64,000 nt of DNA from Aradus depressus. Its lineage: Eukaryota; Arthropoda; Insecta; Hemiptera; Aradidae. Below, one piece after another: positions 1 through 11,600 of the stretch. The position numbers and the translations under genes were made by a program. The stretch covers positions 51,281,427 to 51,345,426 of the forward strand of contig OY759218.1 of NCBI GenBank assembly GCA_963662175.1. The letters run 5' to 3'. A model generated the notes under the pieces. The model was not told the DNA's origin, did no database searches, and saw only the letters and a program-made list of their open reading frames with translations. Numbering within the stretch: the stretch's first letter is position 1; each line of letters opens with the position of its first letter.

Positions 1-110
1 GCGGACCCCACAGCTAGTACGATTTTAGGAACGCTGGACATCACAGCTAGTAAATGTCCTGCAACAGTGAACCCCACAACGAATACATAGTTACTACTAC
101 TACTGTATGT
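1..110. repeat. 66-bp minisatellite, right edge of a truncated array
   Basis: The window opens inside the 66-bp repeat described at 3650-4545. Its last units match 4427-4540 closely and run into the same spacer with ACTACTACTACT. The array continues beyond the window edge. Confidence 0.8.
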
Positions 111-1500
111 GAAATTCATGACAATCCGATTCATGACAATACGATCAACCGTTAATGAGCTAGCTCTATATTTATACTTAGTCCCCCCCCCCCTCATCCC
201 CGCCACCCGTTCAAAACTTCGGGACGCCACACACCTTATTTTTCTATTTGGCCTTCAGGAATAATATATGCGAAATTTCGTGACAATACGACCAACCGTT
301 AATGAGCTAACTCTATATGTATATTTAGCCCCCCCCCACAACCCTCCTTCCTCTTCAAAATTTTGGGCCGTCACACACCTAATATTTCTATTTGACCTTT
401 AGGAATATTACATGTGAAATTTCATGACGACTCGCCCATTAGTTAATGAGTTAGCTCTATATTTATACTTAGGCCCCCCCACTACCCCCCCTCACGTAAA
501 AACATTTGAGCCGTCACACCGCCTGTTTTTTTATTTGGTCTTCAGGAATACTACATGTGAAACTTCGTGACAATCCGACCAACTCTATATTTATACTTAG
601 GCCCCCCCACAACCCCCCTCCCGTTCGAAACTTTGGGACGCCACACACCTTTTTTTGCTATTTGGCTTTTAAAAATACTACATGTGAAATTTCATGACGA
701 TTCGCCCATTAGTTAATGAGTTAGCTCTATATTTATACTTAGCCCCCCCCCACATCCCCCCCTCCCGTTCAAAACATTGGGACGCCACACACCTTATTTT
801 TCTATTTGGCCTTCAGGAATACTCCATGTGAAATTTCGTGACAATCCGACCAACCGTTAAAGAATTAGCTCTATATTTATACTTAGGCCCCCCCACAACC
901 CCCCCTCCCGTTCAAATGTTTGGGACGCCACACACCTTTTTTTCCTATTTGGCTTTTAAAAATACTACGTGAAATTTCATGACGATTCGCCCATTAGTTA
1001 ATGAGTTAGCTCTATATTTATACTTAGGCCCCCCCACAACCCCCCCTCCCGTTCAAAACTTTGGGACGCCACACACCTTTTTTTCCTGTTTGGCTTTTAA
1101 AAAGACTACGTGTGAAATTTCATGACAATTCGACCATTAGTTAATGAGTTAGCACTATTTATATACTTAAGCCCTCCTTACAACTCCCCCTCCCGATCAA
1201 AACTTTGGGACGCCACACACCTTTTTTTCCTATTTGGCTTTTAAAAAGACTACGTGTGAAATTTCATGCCAATCGATCATTAGGTAATGTGTTAGCACTA
1301 TTTATATACTTAAGCCCTCCTTACAACCCCCCCTCCCGATCAAAACTTTGGGACGCCACACACCTTTTTTTCCTATTTGGCTTTTAAAAATACTACATGT
1401 GAAATTTCATGACGATTCGCCCATTAGTTAATGAGTTAGCTCTATATTTATACTTAGGCCCCCCTTACAACCCCCCCTCCCGATCAAAACTTTGGGACGC
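110..1500. repeat. 143-bp minisatellite, array A (about 10 units)
   Basis: Units begin with GTTAATGAGCTAGC or GTTAATGAGTTAGC at 151, 298, 442, 712, 856, 997, 1140, 1283 and 1427, mostly 141-147 bp apart, with one deleted unit near 580. Each holds a C-run followed by CGTTCAAAACTTTGGGACG, a T-run, and TACATGTGAAATTTCATGAC. The last part of the unit resembles the tail at 9641-9775, so the array looks like an expansion of a retroposon 3' region. No coding potential is evident because the period is not a multiple of three. Confidence 0.85.
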
Positions 1501-1732
1501 CACATAGCCTATTATTCAATCGACCTCAAAAGAATGCCCCGTTTCAGCTTTATTTATATAGATTATATCACAATGTACACAAGTTTTAATTTGTGTTCAT
1601 ATCTATACATACATCTTTTTTTTTTGGCATTTTTCTTCCATAGTGGATCGGTGTCACCATATTTAAAGTCAGTCTGAAGGTTGTGCTGACGTTGGCATAA
1701 TCCGAAACCAGCACACTCTATGGCTCTGTCAG
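1501..1732 (+). mobile_element. Composite-element tail (copy 1) and spacer
   Basis: The tail carries CGTTTCAGCTTTATTTATAT and ends near 1555. It lacks the CAAACAAACAAACAAA segment present at 9740. The following 180 bp ends with GTGCTGACGTTGGCATAATC then CGAAACCAGCAC (1683-1714), a hammerhead-like or Penelope-like terminal motif. The whole stretch is repeated almost identically at 5231-5460, offset 3728 bp. Confidence 0.7.
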
Positions 1733-3514
1733 TTAACAAATATTAAATCTATAAACCGTTAAAAAGCAAGAAATTTGAAGAATGGAGTCTACCGAGCTCA
1801 GGATCGCCACTTAGAAATCTAGCTAAGGCACTTAGGTCAGATGTTTTAATCGGGAAGTTAAAAATAACTTTGAGCACTTCGTCCTTCGGATGGGACATTA
1901 AGCGATGATCCAGGACTTTTTCGAATGTGAGGTACTCGATAATGAGACGTATGTTATGTAAATAAACCTGGGTAGGTCAATTTCCACTTAGGTTGAAAGC
2001 CTTGAGCACGTCGTCCTTCGGATGGGACTTTCCGGATATATCTGAATCTGTAGTATCAGTTTTAACAATTATTAAGCCTATAAACCGTTAAATAGCGCGA
2101 ATTTTTTGAAAAACGTTTTCATTTTGATTTTTGTGTGGGGTTCAGATAATCCGGTCGTTCTCTATCAGTTTTAACAAATATTTAATCTATAAACCGTTAA
2201 AAAGCGAGAAATTTGAAGAATGGAGTCTACCGAGCTCAGGATCGCCACTTACAAATCTAGCTGAGGCACTTAGGTCAGATGTTTTAATCGGGAAGTGAAA
2301 AATAACTATGAGCACGTCGTCCTTCGGATGGGACTTTGAGCGATGTTCCAGGACTTTTTCGAATGTGAGGTACTCGATAATGAGACGTATGTTATGTAAA
2401 TAAACCTGGGTAGGTGAAATTTCACTTAGGTTCAAAATAGCCTTGAGCACGTCGTCCTTCGGATGGGACTTTCCGGATAAATCTGAATCTCTCGTATCAG
2501 TTTTAACAATTATTAAGCCTATAAACCGTTAAATAGCGTGAATTTTTTGAAAAACATTTTTATTTTGATTTTTGTGTAGGATTCAGATAATCCGGTCGTT
2601 CTCTATCAGTTTTAACAAATATTTAATCTATAAACCGTTGAAAAGCGAGAAATTTGAAGAATGGAGTCTACCGAGCTCAGGATCGCCACTTAGAAATCTA
2701 GCTGAGGCACTTAGGTCAGATGTTTTAATCGGGAAGTGAAAAAAAACTATGAGCACGTCGTCCTTCGGATGGGACTTTGAGCGATGTTCCAGGGCTTTTT
2801 CGAATGTGAGGTACTCGATAATGAGACGTATGTTATGTAAATAAACCTGGGTAGGTGAAATATCACTTAGGTTGAAAATAGCCTTGAGCACGTCGTCCTT
2901 CGGATGGGACTTTTCGGATATATCTGATTCTGTCGTATCAGTTTTAACAATTATTAAGCCTATAAACCGTTAAATAGCGTGAACTTTTTGAAAAACATTT
3001 TTATTTTGATTTTTGTGTAGGATTCAGATAATCCGGTCGTTCTCTATCAGTTTTAACAAATATTAAATCTATAAACCGTTAAAAAGCGAGAAATTTGAAG
3101 AATGGAGTCTACCGAGCTCAGGATCGCCACTTAGAAATCTAGCTGAGGCACTTAGGTCAGATGTTTCAATCGGAAAGTTAAAAAACACTTTGAGCACGTC
3201 GTCCTTCGGATGGGACTTTAAGCGATGATCCAGGGCTTTTTCGAATGTGAGGTACTCGATAATGAGACGTATTTTATGTAAAAAAACCTGGTTAGGTGAA
3301 ATTTCACTTAGGGTGAAAATAGCCTTGAGCACGTCGTCCTTCGGATGGGACTTTTCGGATATATCTGTTTCTGTCGTATCAGTTTTAACAATTATTAAGC
3401 CTATAAACCGTTAAATAGCGTGAATTTTTTGAAAAACATTTTTATTTTGATTTTTGTGTAGGATTCAGATAATCCGGTCGTTCTCTATCAGTTTTAACAA
3501 ATATTAAATCTATA
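1733..3514. repeat. 441-bp satellite, array A (4 units), SINE-derived
   Basis: Four units start with AACAAATATT near 1735, 2173, 2614 and 3055; the later periods are exactly 441 bp. Each unit contains CGTCCTTCGGATGGGAC twice (for example 2308 and 2451), then a stretch ending in AAACCTGGGTAGGTGAA and CACTTAGG. These match, in order, the central domain of the tRNA-SINE at 62303-62648 and 9909-10186. An 87-residue minus-strand frame recurs in several units because 441 is divisible by three; I do not regard it as a gene. Confidence 0.85.
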
Positions 3515-3650
3515 GCAATTATACCCGGCGTTGCCCGGGGAACTTTGATTTTTCTCCCAATATCTTCTATAACGCTATTCAGTTCCTCGACAGTACATTC
3601 ATGATGTTATAATTTTCAATTATTCATACGGAATAAGGCTTATAGTCTTT
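3515..3650 (+). mobile_element. Composite-element head (copy 2)
   Basis: The segment starts at the sharp junction where the 441-bp unit is interrupted after AAATCTATA. It opens with TATACCCGGCGTTGCCCGGG, whose CCCGG/CCGGG arms can form a short hairpin, and runs about 130 bp into the 66-bp array. The same head occurs at 6356. The superfamily is not assigned. Confidence 0.65.
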
Positions 3651-4545
3651 CAGCTGTTCTAACGCTAGTAAGTTTTTAGGTCCCCTGGGCACCACAGCTA
3701 GTATGCGCCTTTCAACGGCGGAAGCCACACCTAGTGAATACTTAGCATCGCTGGACGTCCTAGTCAGTGCGTACTTAAGAACGTTTGTGACCACAGCTAG
3801 TATGTGCCTTGCGACGGCGGACCCCACAGCTAGTACGAAGTTAGGAACGCTGGGCATCACAGCTATTAAGTGCCTTGCAACAGCGGACCCCACAGCTAGT
3901 ATGTAGTTAAATACGCTGGGCATTACAGTTAGTAAGTGCTTTGCTACAGCGAACTTCACAGCTAGTACATAGTTAGGAACACTGGGCACTACAGCTAGTA
4001 AATGCCTTGCAACAACGGACCCCACAGCTAGTACGAAGTTAGGAACGCTGGGCACTACAGCTAGTAAATGCCTTGCAACAACGGACCCCACAGTTAGTAC
4101 GTTTTTAGGAACGCTGGGCCCTACAGGTAGTAGGTGCCTTGCAACTGCGAACCCCACAGATAGTATGTAGTTAGAACCACAGGGCATCACAGCTAGTATG
4201 AGTTTTGCAACGGCGGACCCCACAGCTAGTACCTACGAGTGAAATACGCTGGGCCACACTGCTAGCGCCTTGCAACAGCAGACCCCACAGCTAGTACGTA
4301 ATTAGAAACGCTGGGCATTACAGCTAGTAAATGTCTTATAGGTGCCTTGCAACAGCGAACCCCACAGCCAGTACATAGTTAGGAACGCTGGGGCAGAGCA
4401 CTACAGCTAGTAAGTAACTTGCAACAGCGGACCCCACAGCTAGTACGATTTTAGGAACGCTGGACATCACAGCTAGTAAATGTCTTGCAACAGTGAACCC
4501 CACAGCGAATACATAATTACTACTACTACTACATGTGAAATTCAT
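3650..4545. repeat. 66-bp minisatellite, array B (about 13 units)
   Basis: The unit is 66 bp made of two diverged 33-bp halves, each containing CACAGCTAGTA: one half continues GAAGTTAGGAACGCTGGG, the other AGTGCCTTGCAACAGCGGA. Because 66 is divisible by three, minus-strand frames stay open (199 codons at 3624-4223) and give an 11-residue periodic hydrophobic peptide. I treat those frames as by-products. Confidence 0.88.
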
Positions 4546-5230
4546 GACAATCCGATTCATGACAATACGATCAACCGTTAATGAGCTAGCTCTATATTTA
4601 TACTTAGTCCCCCCCCCCTCAACCCCGCCACCCGTTCAAAACTTCGGGACGCCACACACCTTATTTTTCTATTTGGCCTTCAGGAATAATATATGCGAAA
4701 TTTCGTGACAATACGACCAACCGTTAATGGGCTAACTCTATATGTATATTTAGCCACCCCCCACAACCCTCCTTCCTGTTCAAAATTTTGGGCCGTCACA
4801 CACCTAATATTTCTATTTGACCTTTAGGAATATTACATGCGAAATTTCATGACGATTCGCCCATTAGTTAATGAGTTAGCACTATTTATATACTTAAGCC
4901 CTCCTTACAACCCCCCCTCCCGATCAAAACTTTGGGACGCCACACACCTTTTTTTCCTATTTGGCTTTTAAAAAGACTACGTGTGAAATTTCATGACAAT
5001 TCGATCATTAGGTAATGTGTTAGCACTATTTATATACTTAAGCCCTCCTTACAACCCCCCCTCCCGATCAAAACTTTGGGACGCCACACACCTTTTTTTC
5101 CTATTTGGCTTTTAAAAATACTACATGTGAAATTTCATGACGATTCGCCCATTAGTTAATGAGTTAGCTCTATATTTATACTTAGGCCCCCCTTACAACC
5201 CCCCCTCCCGATCAAAACTTTGGGACGCCA
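4546..5230. repeat. 143-bp minisatellite, array B (about 5 units)
   Basis: Same unit as 110-1500, with fewer copies. The offset to copy 1 changes from 4426 bp at the left edge to 3728 bp at the right edge, so about five units are missing relative to array A. Confidence 0.85.
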
Positions 5231-5460
5231 CATAGCCTATTATTCAATCGACCTCAAAAGAATGCCCCGTTTCAGCTTTATTTATATAGATTATATCACA
5301 ATGTACACAAGTTTTAATTTGTGTTCATATCTATACATACATCTTTTTTTTTTTGGCATTTTTCTTCCATAGTGGATCGGTGTCACCATATTTAAAGTCA
5401 GTCTGAAGGTTGTGCTGACGTTGGCATAATCCGAAACCAGCACACTCTATGGCTCTGTCA
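5231..5460 (+). mobile_element. Composite-element tail (copy 2) and spacer
   Basis: Near-identical to 1503-1732 (offset 3728), including the CAAAC-repeat deletion and the hammerhead-like GTGCTGACGTTGGCATAATC. The shared deletion shows copies 1 and 2 arose by segmental duplication rather than independent insertion. Confidence 0.75.
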
Positions 5461-6355
5461 GTTAACAAATATTAAATCTATAAACCGTTAAAAAGCAAGA
5501 AATTTGAAGAATGGAGTCTACCGAGCTCAGGATCGCCACTTAGAAATCTAGCTGAGGCACTTAGGTCAGATGTTTTAATCGGGAAGTTAAAAATAACTTT
5601 GAGCACTTCGTCCTTCGGATGGGACATTAAGCGATGATCCAGGGCTTTTTCGAATGTGAGGTACTCGATAATGAGACGTATGTTATGTAAATAAACCTGG
5701 GTAGGTCAATTTCCACTTAGGTTGAAAGCCTTGAGCACGTCGTCCTTCGGATGGGACTTTCCGGATATATCTGAATCTGTAGTATCAGTTTTAACAATTA
5801 TTAAGCCTATAAACCGTTAAATAGCGCGAATTTTTTGAAAAACGTTTTCATTTTGATTTTTGTGTGGGGTTCAGATAATCCGGTCGTTCTCTATCAGTTT
5901 TAACAAATATTTAATCTATAAACCGTTAAAAAGCGAGAAATTTGAAGAATGGAGTCTACCGAGCTCAGGATCGCCACTTACAAATCTAGCTGAGGCACTT
6001 AGGTCAGATGTTTTAATCGGGAAGTGAAAAATAACTATGAGCACGACGTCCTTCGGATGGGACTTTAAGCGATGTTCCAGGACTTTTTCGAATGTGAGGT
6101 ACTCGATAATGAGACGTATGTTATGTAAATAAACCTGGGTAGGTGAAATTTCACTTAGGTTGAAAATAGCCTTGAGCACGTCGTCCTTCGGATGGGACTT
6201 TCCGGATAAATCTGAATCTGTCGTATCAGTTTTAACAATTATTAAGCCTATAAACCGTTAAATAGCGCAAATTTTTTGAAAAACATTTTTATTTTGATTT
6301 TTGTGTAGGATTCAGATAATCCGGTCGTTCTCTATCAGTTTTAACAAATATTAAA
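5461..6355. repeat. 441-bp satellite, array B (2 units), SINE-derived
   Basis: Two units matching the first and last of array A. Array A is longer by about 887 bp, that is, two unit lengths. The array ends at the same AAATCTATA junction with the head. Confidence 0.85.
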
Positions 6356-6490
6356 TCTATAGCAGTTATACCCGGCGTTGCCCGGGGAACTTTGATTTTT
6401 CTCCCAATATCTTCTATAACGCTATTCAGTTCCTCGACAGTACATTCATGATGTTATAATTTTCAATTATTCATACGGAATAAGGCTTAT
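6356..6490 (+). mobile_element. Composite-element head (copy 3)
   Basis: Same head as 3515-3650, with TATACCCGGCGTTGCCCGGG at 6368-6387 and only a few substitutions. Confidence 0.65.
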
Positions 6491-8540
6491 AGTCCTTCAG
6501 CTGTTGTAACGCTAGTAAGTTATTAGGACTCCTGGGCACCACAGCTAGTATGCGCCTTTCAACGGCGGAAGCCACACCTAGTGAATACTTAGCATCGCTG
6601 GACGTCCTAGTCAGTGCGTACTTAAGAACGTTTGTGACCACAGCTAGTATGTGGCTTGCAACGCTGAGCACCACAGCTAGTACGTAGTTGGGAATGCTGG
6701 GCATCATAGCTAGTATGTGCCTTGCGACGGCGGACCCAACAGCTAGTACGTAGTTAGGAACGCTGGTCAACACAGCTAGTATGTGCCTCGCAACAGCGGA
6801 CCCCACAGCTACTACGAAGTTAGGAACGCTGGGCATCACAGCTATTAAGTGCCTTGCAACAGCGGACCCCACAGCTAGTATGTAGTTAAATACGCTGGGC
6901 ATTACAGTTAGTAAGTGCTTTGCAACAGCGAACTTCACAGCTAGTACATAGTTGGGAACGCTGGGCACTACAGCTAGTAAATGCCTTGCAACAACGGACC
7001 CCACAGCTAGTACGTAGTTAGGAACGCTGGTCACCACAGCTAGTATGTGCCTCGCAACAGCGGACCCCACAGCTAGTACGAAGTTAGGAACGCTGGGCAT
7101 CACAGCAATTAAGTGCCTTGCAGCAGCGGACCCCACAGCTAGTACGTAGTTAAATACGCTGGGCATTACAGTTAGTAAATGCCTTGCAACAACGGACCCC
7201 ACAGCTAGTACGATATTAGGAACCCTGGGCATCACAGCTAGTATGCTTTTGCAACGACGGACCCCACAGCTAGTACGTTTTTAGGAACGCTGGGCCCTAC
7301 AGGTAGTAGGTGCCTTGCAACTGCGGACCCCACAGATAGTATGTAGTTAGAACCACAGGGCATCACAGCTAGTATGAGTTTTGCAACGGTGGACCCCACA
7401 GCTAGTACCTACGTAGTTAAATACGCTGGGCCACACTGCTAGCGCCTTGCAACAGCGGACCCCACAGCCAGTATGTAGTTAAATACGCTGGGCACTACAG
7501 CTAGTAAATACCTTGCAACAACGGACCCCACAGCTAGTATGTGCCTCGCAACAGCGGACCCCACAGCTAGTACGAAGTTAGGAACGCTGGGCATCACAGC
7601 AATTAAGTGCCTTGCAGCAGCGGACCCCACAGCTAGTACGTAGTTAAATACGCTGGGCATTACAGTTAGTAAGTGCTTTGCAACAGCGAACTTCACAGCT
7701 AGTACATAGTTAGGAACGCTGGGCACTACAGCTAGTAAATGCCTTGCAACAACGGACCCCACAGCTAGTACGATATTAGGAACCCTGGGCATCACAGCTA
7801 GTATGCTTTTGCAACGACGGACCCCACAGCTAGTACGTTTTTAGGAACGCTGGGCCCTACAGGTAGTAGGTGCCTTGCAACTGCGGACCCCACAGATAGT
7901 ATGTAGTTAAATACGCTGGGCACTACAGCTAGTAAATGCCTTGCAACAACGGACCCCACAGCTAGTATGTGCCTCGCAACAGCGGACCCCACAGCTAGTA
8001 CGAAGTTAGGAACGCTGGGCATCACAGCTATTAAGTGCCTTGCAACAGCGGACCCCACAGCTAGTACGTAGTTAAATACGCTGGGCATTACAGTTAGTAA
8101 GTGCTTTGCAACAGCGAACTTCACAGCTAGTACATAGTTAGGAACGCTGGGCACTACAGCTAGTAAATGCCTTGCAACAACGGACCCCACAGCTAGTACG
8201 ATATTAGGAACCCTGGGCATCACAGCTAGTATGCTTTTGCAACGACGGACCCCACAGCTAGTACGTTTTTAGGAACGCTGGGCCCTACAGGTAGTAGGTG
8301 CCTTGCAACTGCGGACCCCACAGATAGTATGTAGTTAGAACCACAGGGCATCATAGCTAGTATGAGTTTTGCAACGGTGGACCCCACAGCTAGTACCTAC
8401 GTAGTTAAATACGCTGGGCCACACTGCTAGCGCCTTGCAACAGCAGACCCCACAGCTAGTACGTAATTAGGAACGCTGGGCATCACAGCTAGTAAATGTC
8501 TTGTAGGTGCCTTGCAACAGCGAACCCCACAGCCAGTACA
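6490..8540. repeat. 66-bp minisatellite, array C (about 31 units, internally duplicated)
   Basis: Longest 66-bp array. Larger blocks inside it are duplicated: the unusual junction TATGCTTTTGCAACGACGG recurs near 7242, 7802 and 8230. Open minus-strand frames of 254, 118 and 141 codons (6471-7235, 7439-7795, 7798-8223) are the repeat read in its open phase. Confidence 0.88.
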
Positions 8541-9640
8541 TACGATCAACCGTTAATGAGCTAGCTCTATATTTATACTTAGTCCCCCCCCCCCCCCCCC
8601 CTCAACCCCGCCACCCGTTCAAAACTTCGGGACGCCACACCCCTTATTTTTCGATTTGGCCTTCAGGAATAATATATGCGAAATTTCGTGACAATACGAC
8701 CAACCGTTAATGAGCTAACTCTATATGTATATTTAGCCCCCCCCACAACCCTCCTTCCTGTTCAAAATTTTGGGCCGTCACACACCTAATATTTCTATTG
8801 GACCTTTAGGAATATTACATGTGAAATTTCATGACGATTCGCCCATTAGTTAATGAGTTAGCTCTATATTTATACTTAGGCCCCCCCACTACCCCCCCTC
8901 ACGTAAAAACATTTGAGCCGTCACACCGCCTGTTTTTTTATTTGGCCTTCAGGAATACTACATGTGAAATTTCGTGACAATCCGACCAACCGTTAAAGAA
9001 TTAGCTCTATATTTATACTTAGGCCCCCTTTACAACTTCCCCTCCCGTTCAAAACTTTGGGACGCCACACACCTTTTTTTCCTAATTGGCTTTTAAAAAT
9101 ACTACGTGAAATTTCATGACGATTCGCCCATTAGTTAATGAGTTAGCTCTATATTTATACTTAGGCCCCCCCACAACCCCCCCTCCCGTTCAATACTTTG
9201 GGACGCCACACACCTTTTTTTCCTGTTTTGCTTTTAAAAAGACTACGTGTGAAATTTCATGACAATTCGACCATTAGTTAATGTGTTAGCACTATTTATA
9301 TACTTAGGCCCCCCTTACAACCCCCCCTCCCGATCAAAACTTTGGGACGCCACACACCTTTTTTTCCTATTTGGCTTTTAAAAATACTACATGTGAAATT
9401 TCATGACGATTCGCCCATTAGTTAATGAGTTAGCTCTATATTTATACTTAGGCCCCCCCACAACCCCCCCTCCCGTTCAAAACTTTGGGACGCCACACAC
9501 CTTTTTTTCTTGTTTGGCTTTTAAAAAGACTACCTGTAAAATTTCATGACAATTCGCCCATTAGTTAATGAGTTAGCACTATTTTTATACTTAGGCCCCC
9601 CCACAACCCCCCCTCCCGATCAAAATTTTGGGACGCCACA
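8541..9640. repeat. 143-bp minisatellite, array C (about 8 units)
   Basis: Same unit as arrays A and B. It starts after a long C-run (8583-8600) and ends at GGGACGCCACATAGCC, where the true tail begins. Confidence 0.85.
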
Positions 9641-9775
9641 TAGCCTATTATTCAATCGGGCTCAGAAGAATGCTACATGGGCAGTTTCATAAAAATCCGT
9701 CCAGCGGTTTGGGCGTGATGCTGGAACAAACATACAAACAAACAAACAAACCCCGTTTCAGCTTTATTAATATAG
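9641..9775 (+). mobile_element. Composite-element tail (copy 3, longest)
   Basis: Reads GCAGTTTCATAAAAATCCGT, then CAGCGGTTTGGGCGTGATG, CAAACAAACAAACAAA and CAGCTTTATTAATATAGATT. This layout is common at 3' ends of arthropod non-LTR or similar retroposons. The 143-bp unit is recognisably a diverged form of its first half. Confidence 0.65.
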
Positions 9776-9908
9776 ATTTATTTATTAGAGTAATTTTATT
9801 TAACATCAATCATTTTAATAATTTTACTACAATTTGGCGGATCCGTTGTATGGATATGTAAAATCATTTTATTTATGTACCTACTTTTCATAACAATATA
9901 CATATATA

Positions 9909-10186
9909 TCGCGGGTTCGATACCCGGCCGGGCTTTTAAGTTTTTTATCTGGGAGGTGAAAAAACCTTGAGTACGCTCCCCTTCGGATGGGACGTTAAGT
10001 GATAGTCCCGAGCCTGTGCGATGTTAGGGACTCGTTACAGATCCTTACCCTAGGTGAATAAATCTAGGTAGGCAAAACTTAGGACTCCCACAGTAGAGTC
10101 TGTCTAATGTCCATCAGAGTAACGAAAGTAGGCGATATGACCTCATAGTTAAAGCTCGGGCATGAGTCATAATTAACTAACTATAT
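9909..10186 (+). mobile_element. tRNA-derived SINE, 5'-truncated
   Basis: Starts within the tRNA-like head at a B box (GGGTTCGATACCC) and lacks the A box. It continues through CCCTTCGGATGGGACG, CCCGAGCCTGTGCGATG, CTAGGTGAATAAATCTAGG and GGGCATGAGTCATAA to a TAACTAACT-like tail. Same family as 62303-62648. Confidence 0.8.
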
Positions 10187-10560
10187 ATATTACGTGATGT
10201 GGTTATAATAGGACTTTCTTATACCTACCACATTTTTACAGACTATCGGCATTACTGGATACATGAAAGTAATGTGTTGGCATCGGTGGTTTTCTTTGTC
10301 TCATTGTACAGCGTAATTTTGTGAGTAACATCTTATACGCAGTAATGCCAGTATGAAATAAATTTGAGAGTGGGGAGAGAGAGTGAACTGTGAAAATGTG
10401 GTTGGTATAATAAAAAAGTCTTAAATAAGTTCCGATATTATTATTATTAGTTCTGGCAACATCACATATATTTCACTTCTTTCTTTATCTGTTTACCTTT
10501 TTAATAAAATAATAATAAAAAAAATAATAATAATAAAAATATTTTTCAAAGTTTGTTTCT
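10187..10560. other. No recognisable feature
   Basis: AT-rich non-coding sequence with short A/ATA runs near 10507-10545. I see no open frame or known repeat. Confidence 0.5.
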
Positions 10561-10562
10561 AT

Positions 10563-10850
10563 TTATACAAATTGAAGATTCATATGGAAATCTATTGTAA
10601 CACGATAACTCCCGAAATAATTATTATATCGACACGAAATTTTACATGAGTATTCAGAACCCATTAAGGACAATACTTGTCGATTTTCTATGAAATCGGC
10701 CCGAAGGGAAGGGGGGATCAAAGGAGGGGCTTAACTTAAAAATCATAATAACTATCGAATGTATCAACACGAAATTTAGTACGAGGATTCAGACGTCCCT
10801 GAGTAAGACACCGTTTTAGAGGGAAAGGAAAGGAACTGGCTCCGGGGGGT
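10563..10850 (+). repeat. DR-1 dispersed repeat fragment
   Basis: Contains CACGATAACTCCCG, ATCGACACGAAATTT and CATAATAACTATCGAATGTA, the interior words of the DR-1 family (full copy at 24225-24765). Both terminal palindromes are missing here. Confidence 0.65.
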
Positions 10851-10867
10851 CGAAAAACATGAAATAT

Positions 10868-10925
10868 CCTTGAATAATAATAATATTTATTTCCGTTAAA
10901 CCATAACATATTAATTGGATACGTC
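10868..10925 (-). repeat. LINE-like 3' end with ATT-repeat tail (family C)
   Basis: On the minus strand the sequence reads ATGGTTTAACGGAAATAAA followed by ATT repeats. This is the same 3' end as in the 420-bp copies at 55665-56100 and 62655-63075. Confidence 0.5.
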
Positions 10926-10929
10926 ACAC

Positions 10930-11223
10930 AATTTTGTACATCAAAATATCTTATAAATTAAGTACATCAACTTATTAAATCTGACAATATAAACATATAT
11001 GAGATTAATTATTACAATTTTTTTTTTAAATAAATAAATAATAGAAGATACATGACTATCAAATTCCTATTATAATAGTTAGGTACTATGTATATCTCTA
11101 ATAAGTAGTTATTACTTACATATATTTCTATAGATAAATTTTCTTTCAGGACGACATTACGGTCTGATCTTGGGCCTACCTTAGGTCAGAAAGTGCGAAA
11201 TATAGACAAAATACATATATATA

Positions 11224-11267
<44 letters not shown>

Positions 11268-11380
11268 GATATATTGAATATCAGAGACCTAGTGGTAAAT
11301 ATAGTTCTAAGAGCGACCACGAGTAGCGCACTAGTTGGGTGATACATAAACTGGAGGGGATGAAAATTCAAGTCCGCTCC
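10930..11380. other. AT-rich stretch with TA microsatellite
   Basis: Includes a degraded family C motif near 11148-11195 (CAGGACGACATTACGG, then GTGCGAAATATAG) and a TA run at about 11217-11264. No coding region is recognised. Confidence 0.45.
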
Positions 11381-11600
11381 TGTGTCGGAGAAGACAGACA
11401 TTCCTGGTTGAGTGGCCGTGGGAGACAGACATTGCTAGTTCAGCTGCCGTGTTTGGCAGACTACTAGTTGAGCTGTCGGAGAAGACAGACACTTCTTTGG
11501 TTGGAGCTGCCGTGTCAGGTAGACATTTCCCGAGCCGGTGCCATAGGAGACAGAAGACTCTCGTTTTAGCTGCTGGAGGGAGAGCATCCCCGTTGTCTAT
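11380..11600. repeat. Degenerate minisatellite of about 30-36 bp
   Basis: The words GAGACAGACATT, GTTGAGCTG and GCTGCCGTG recur at irregular 28-36 bp spacing about six times. Divergence is high, so this is an old array. Short frames across it look incidental. Confidence 0.45.

Noticed and set aside
2187..6179. Recurring 87-codon minus-strand ORF as a conserved small gene family
   Set aside because: It recurs because 441 is divisible by three. The frame is lost in the first unit of each block and the DNA is SINE-derived.
6471..8223. Long minus-strand open frames (254, 118 and 141 codons) as repeat-protein genes
   Set aside because: They are the 66-bp repeat read in its open phase. There is no start context, signal or non-repeat domain.
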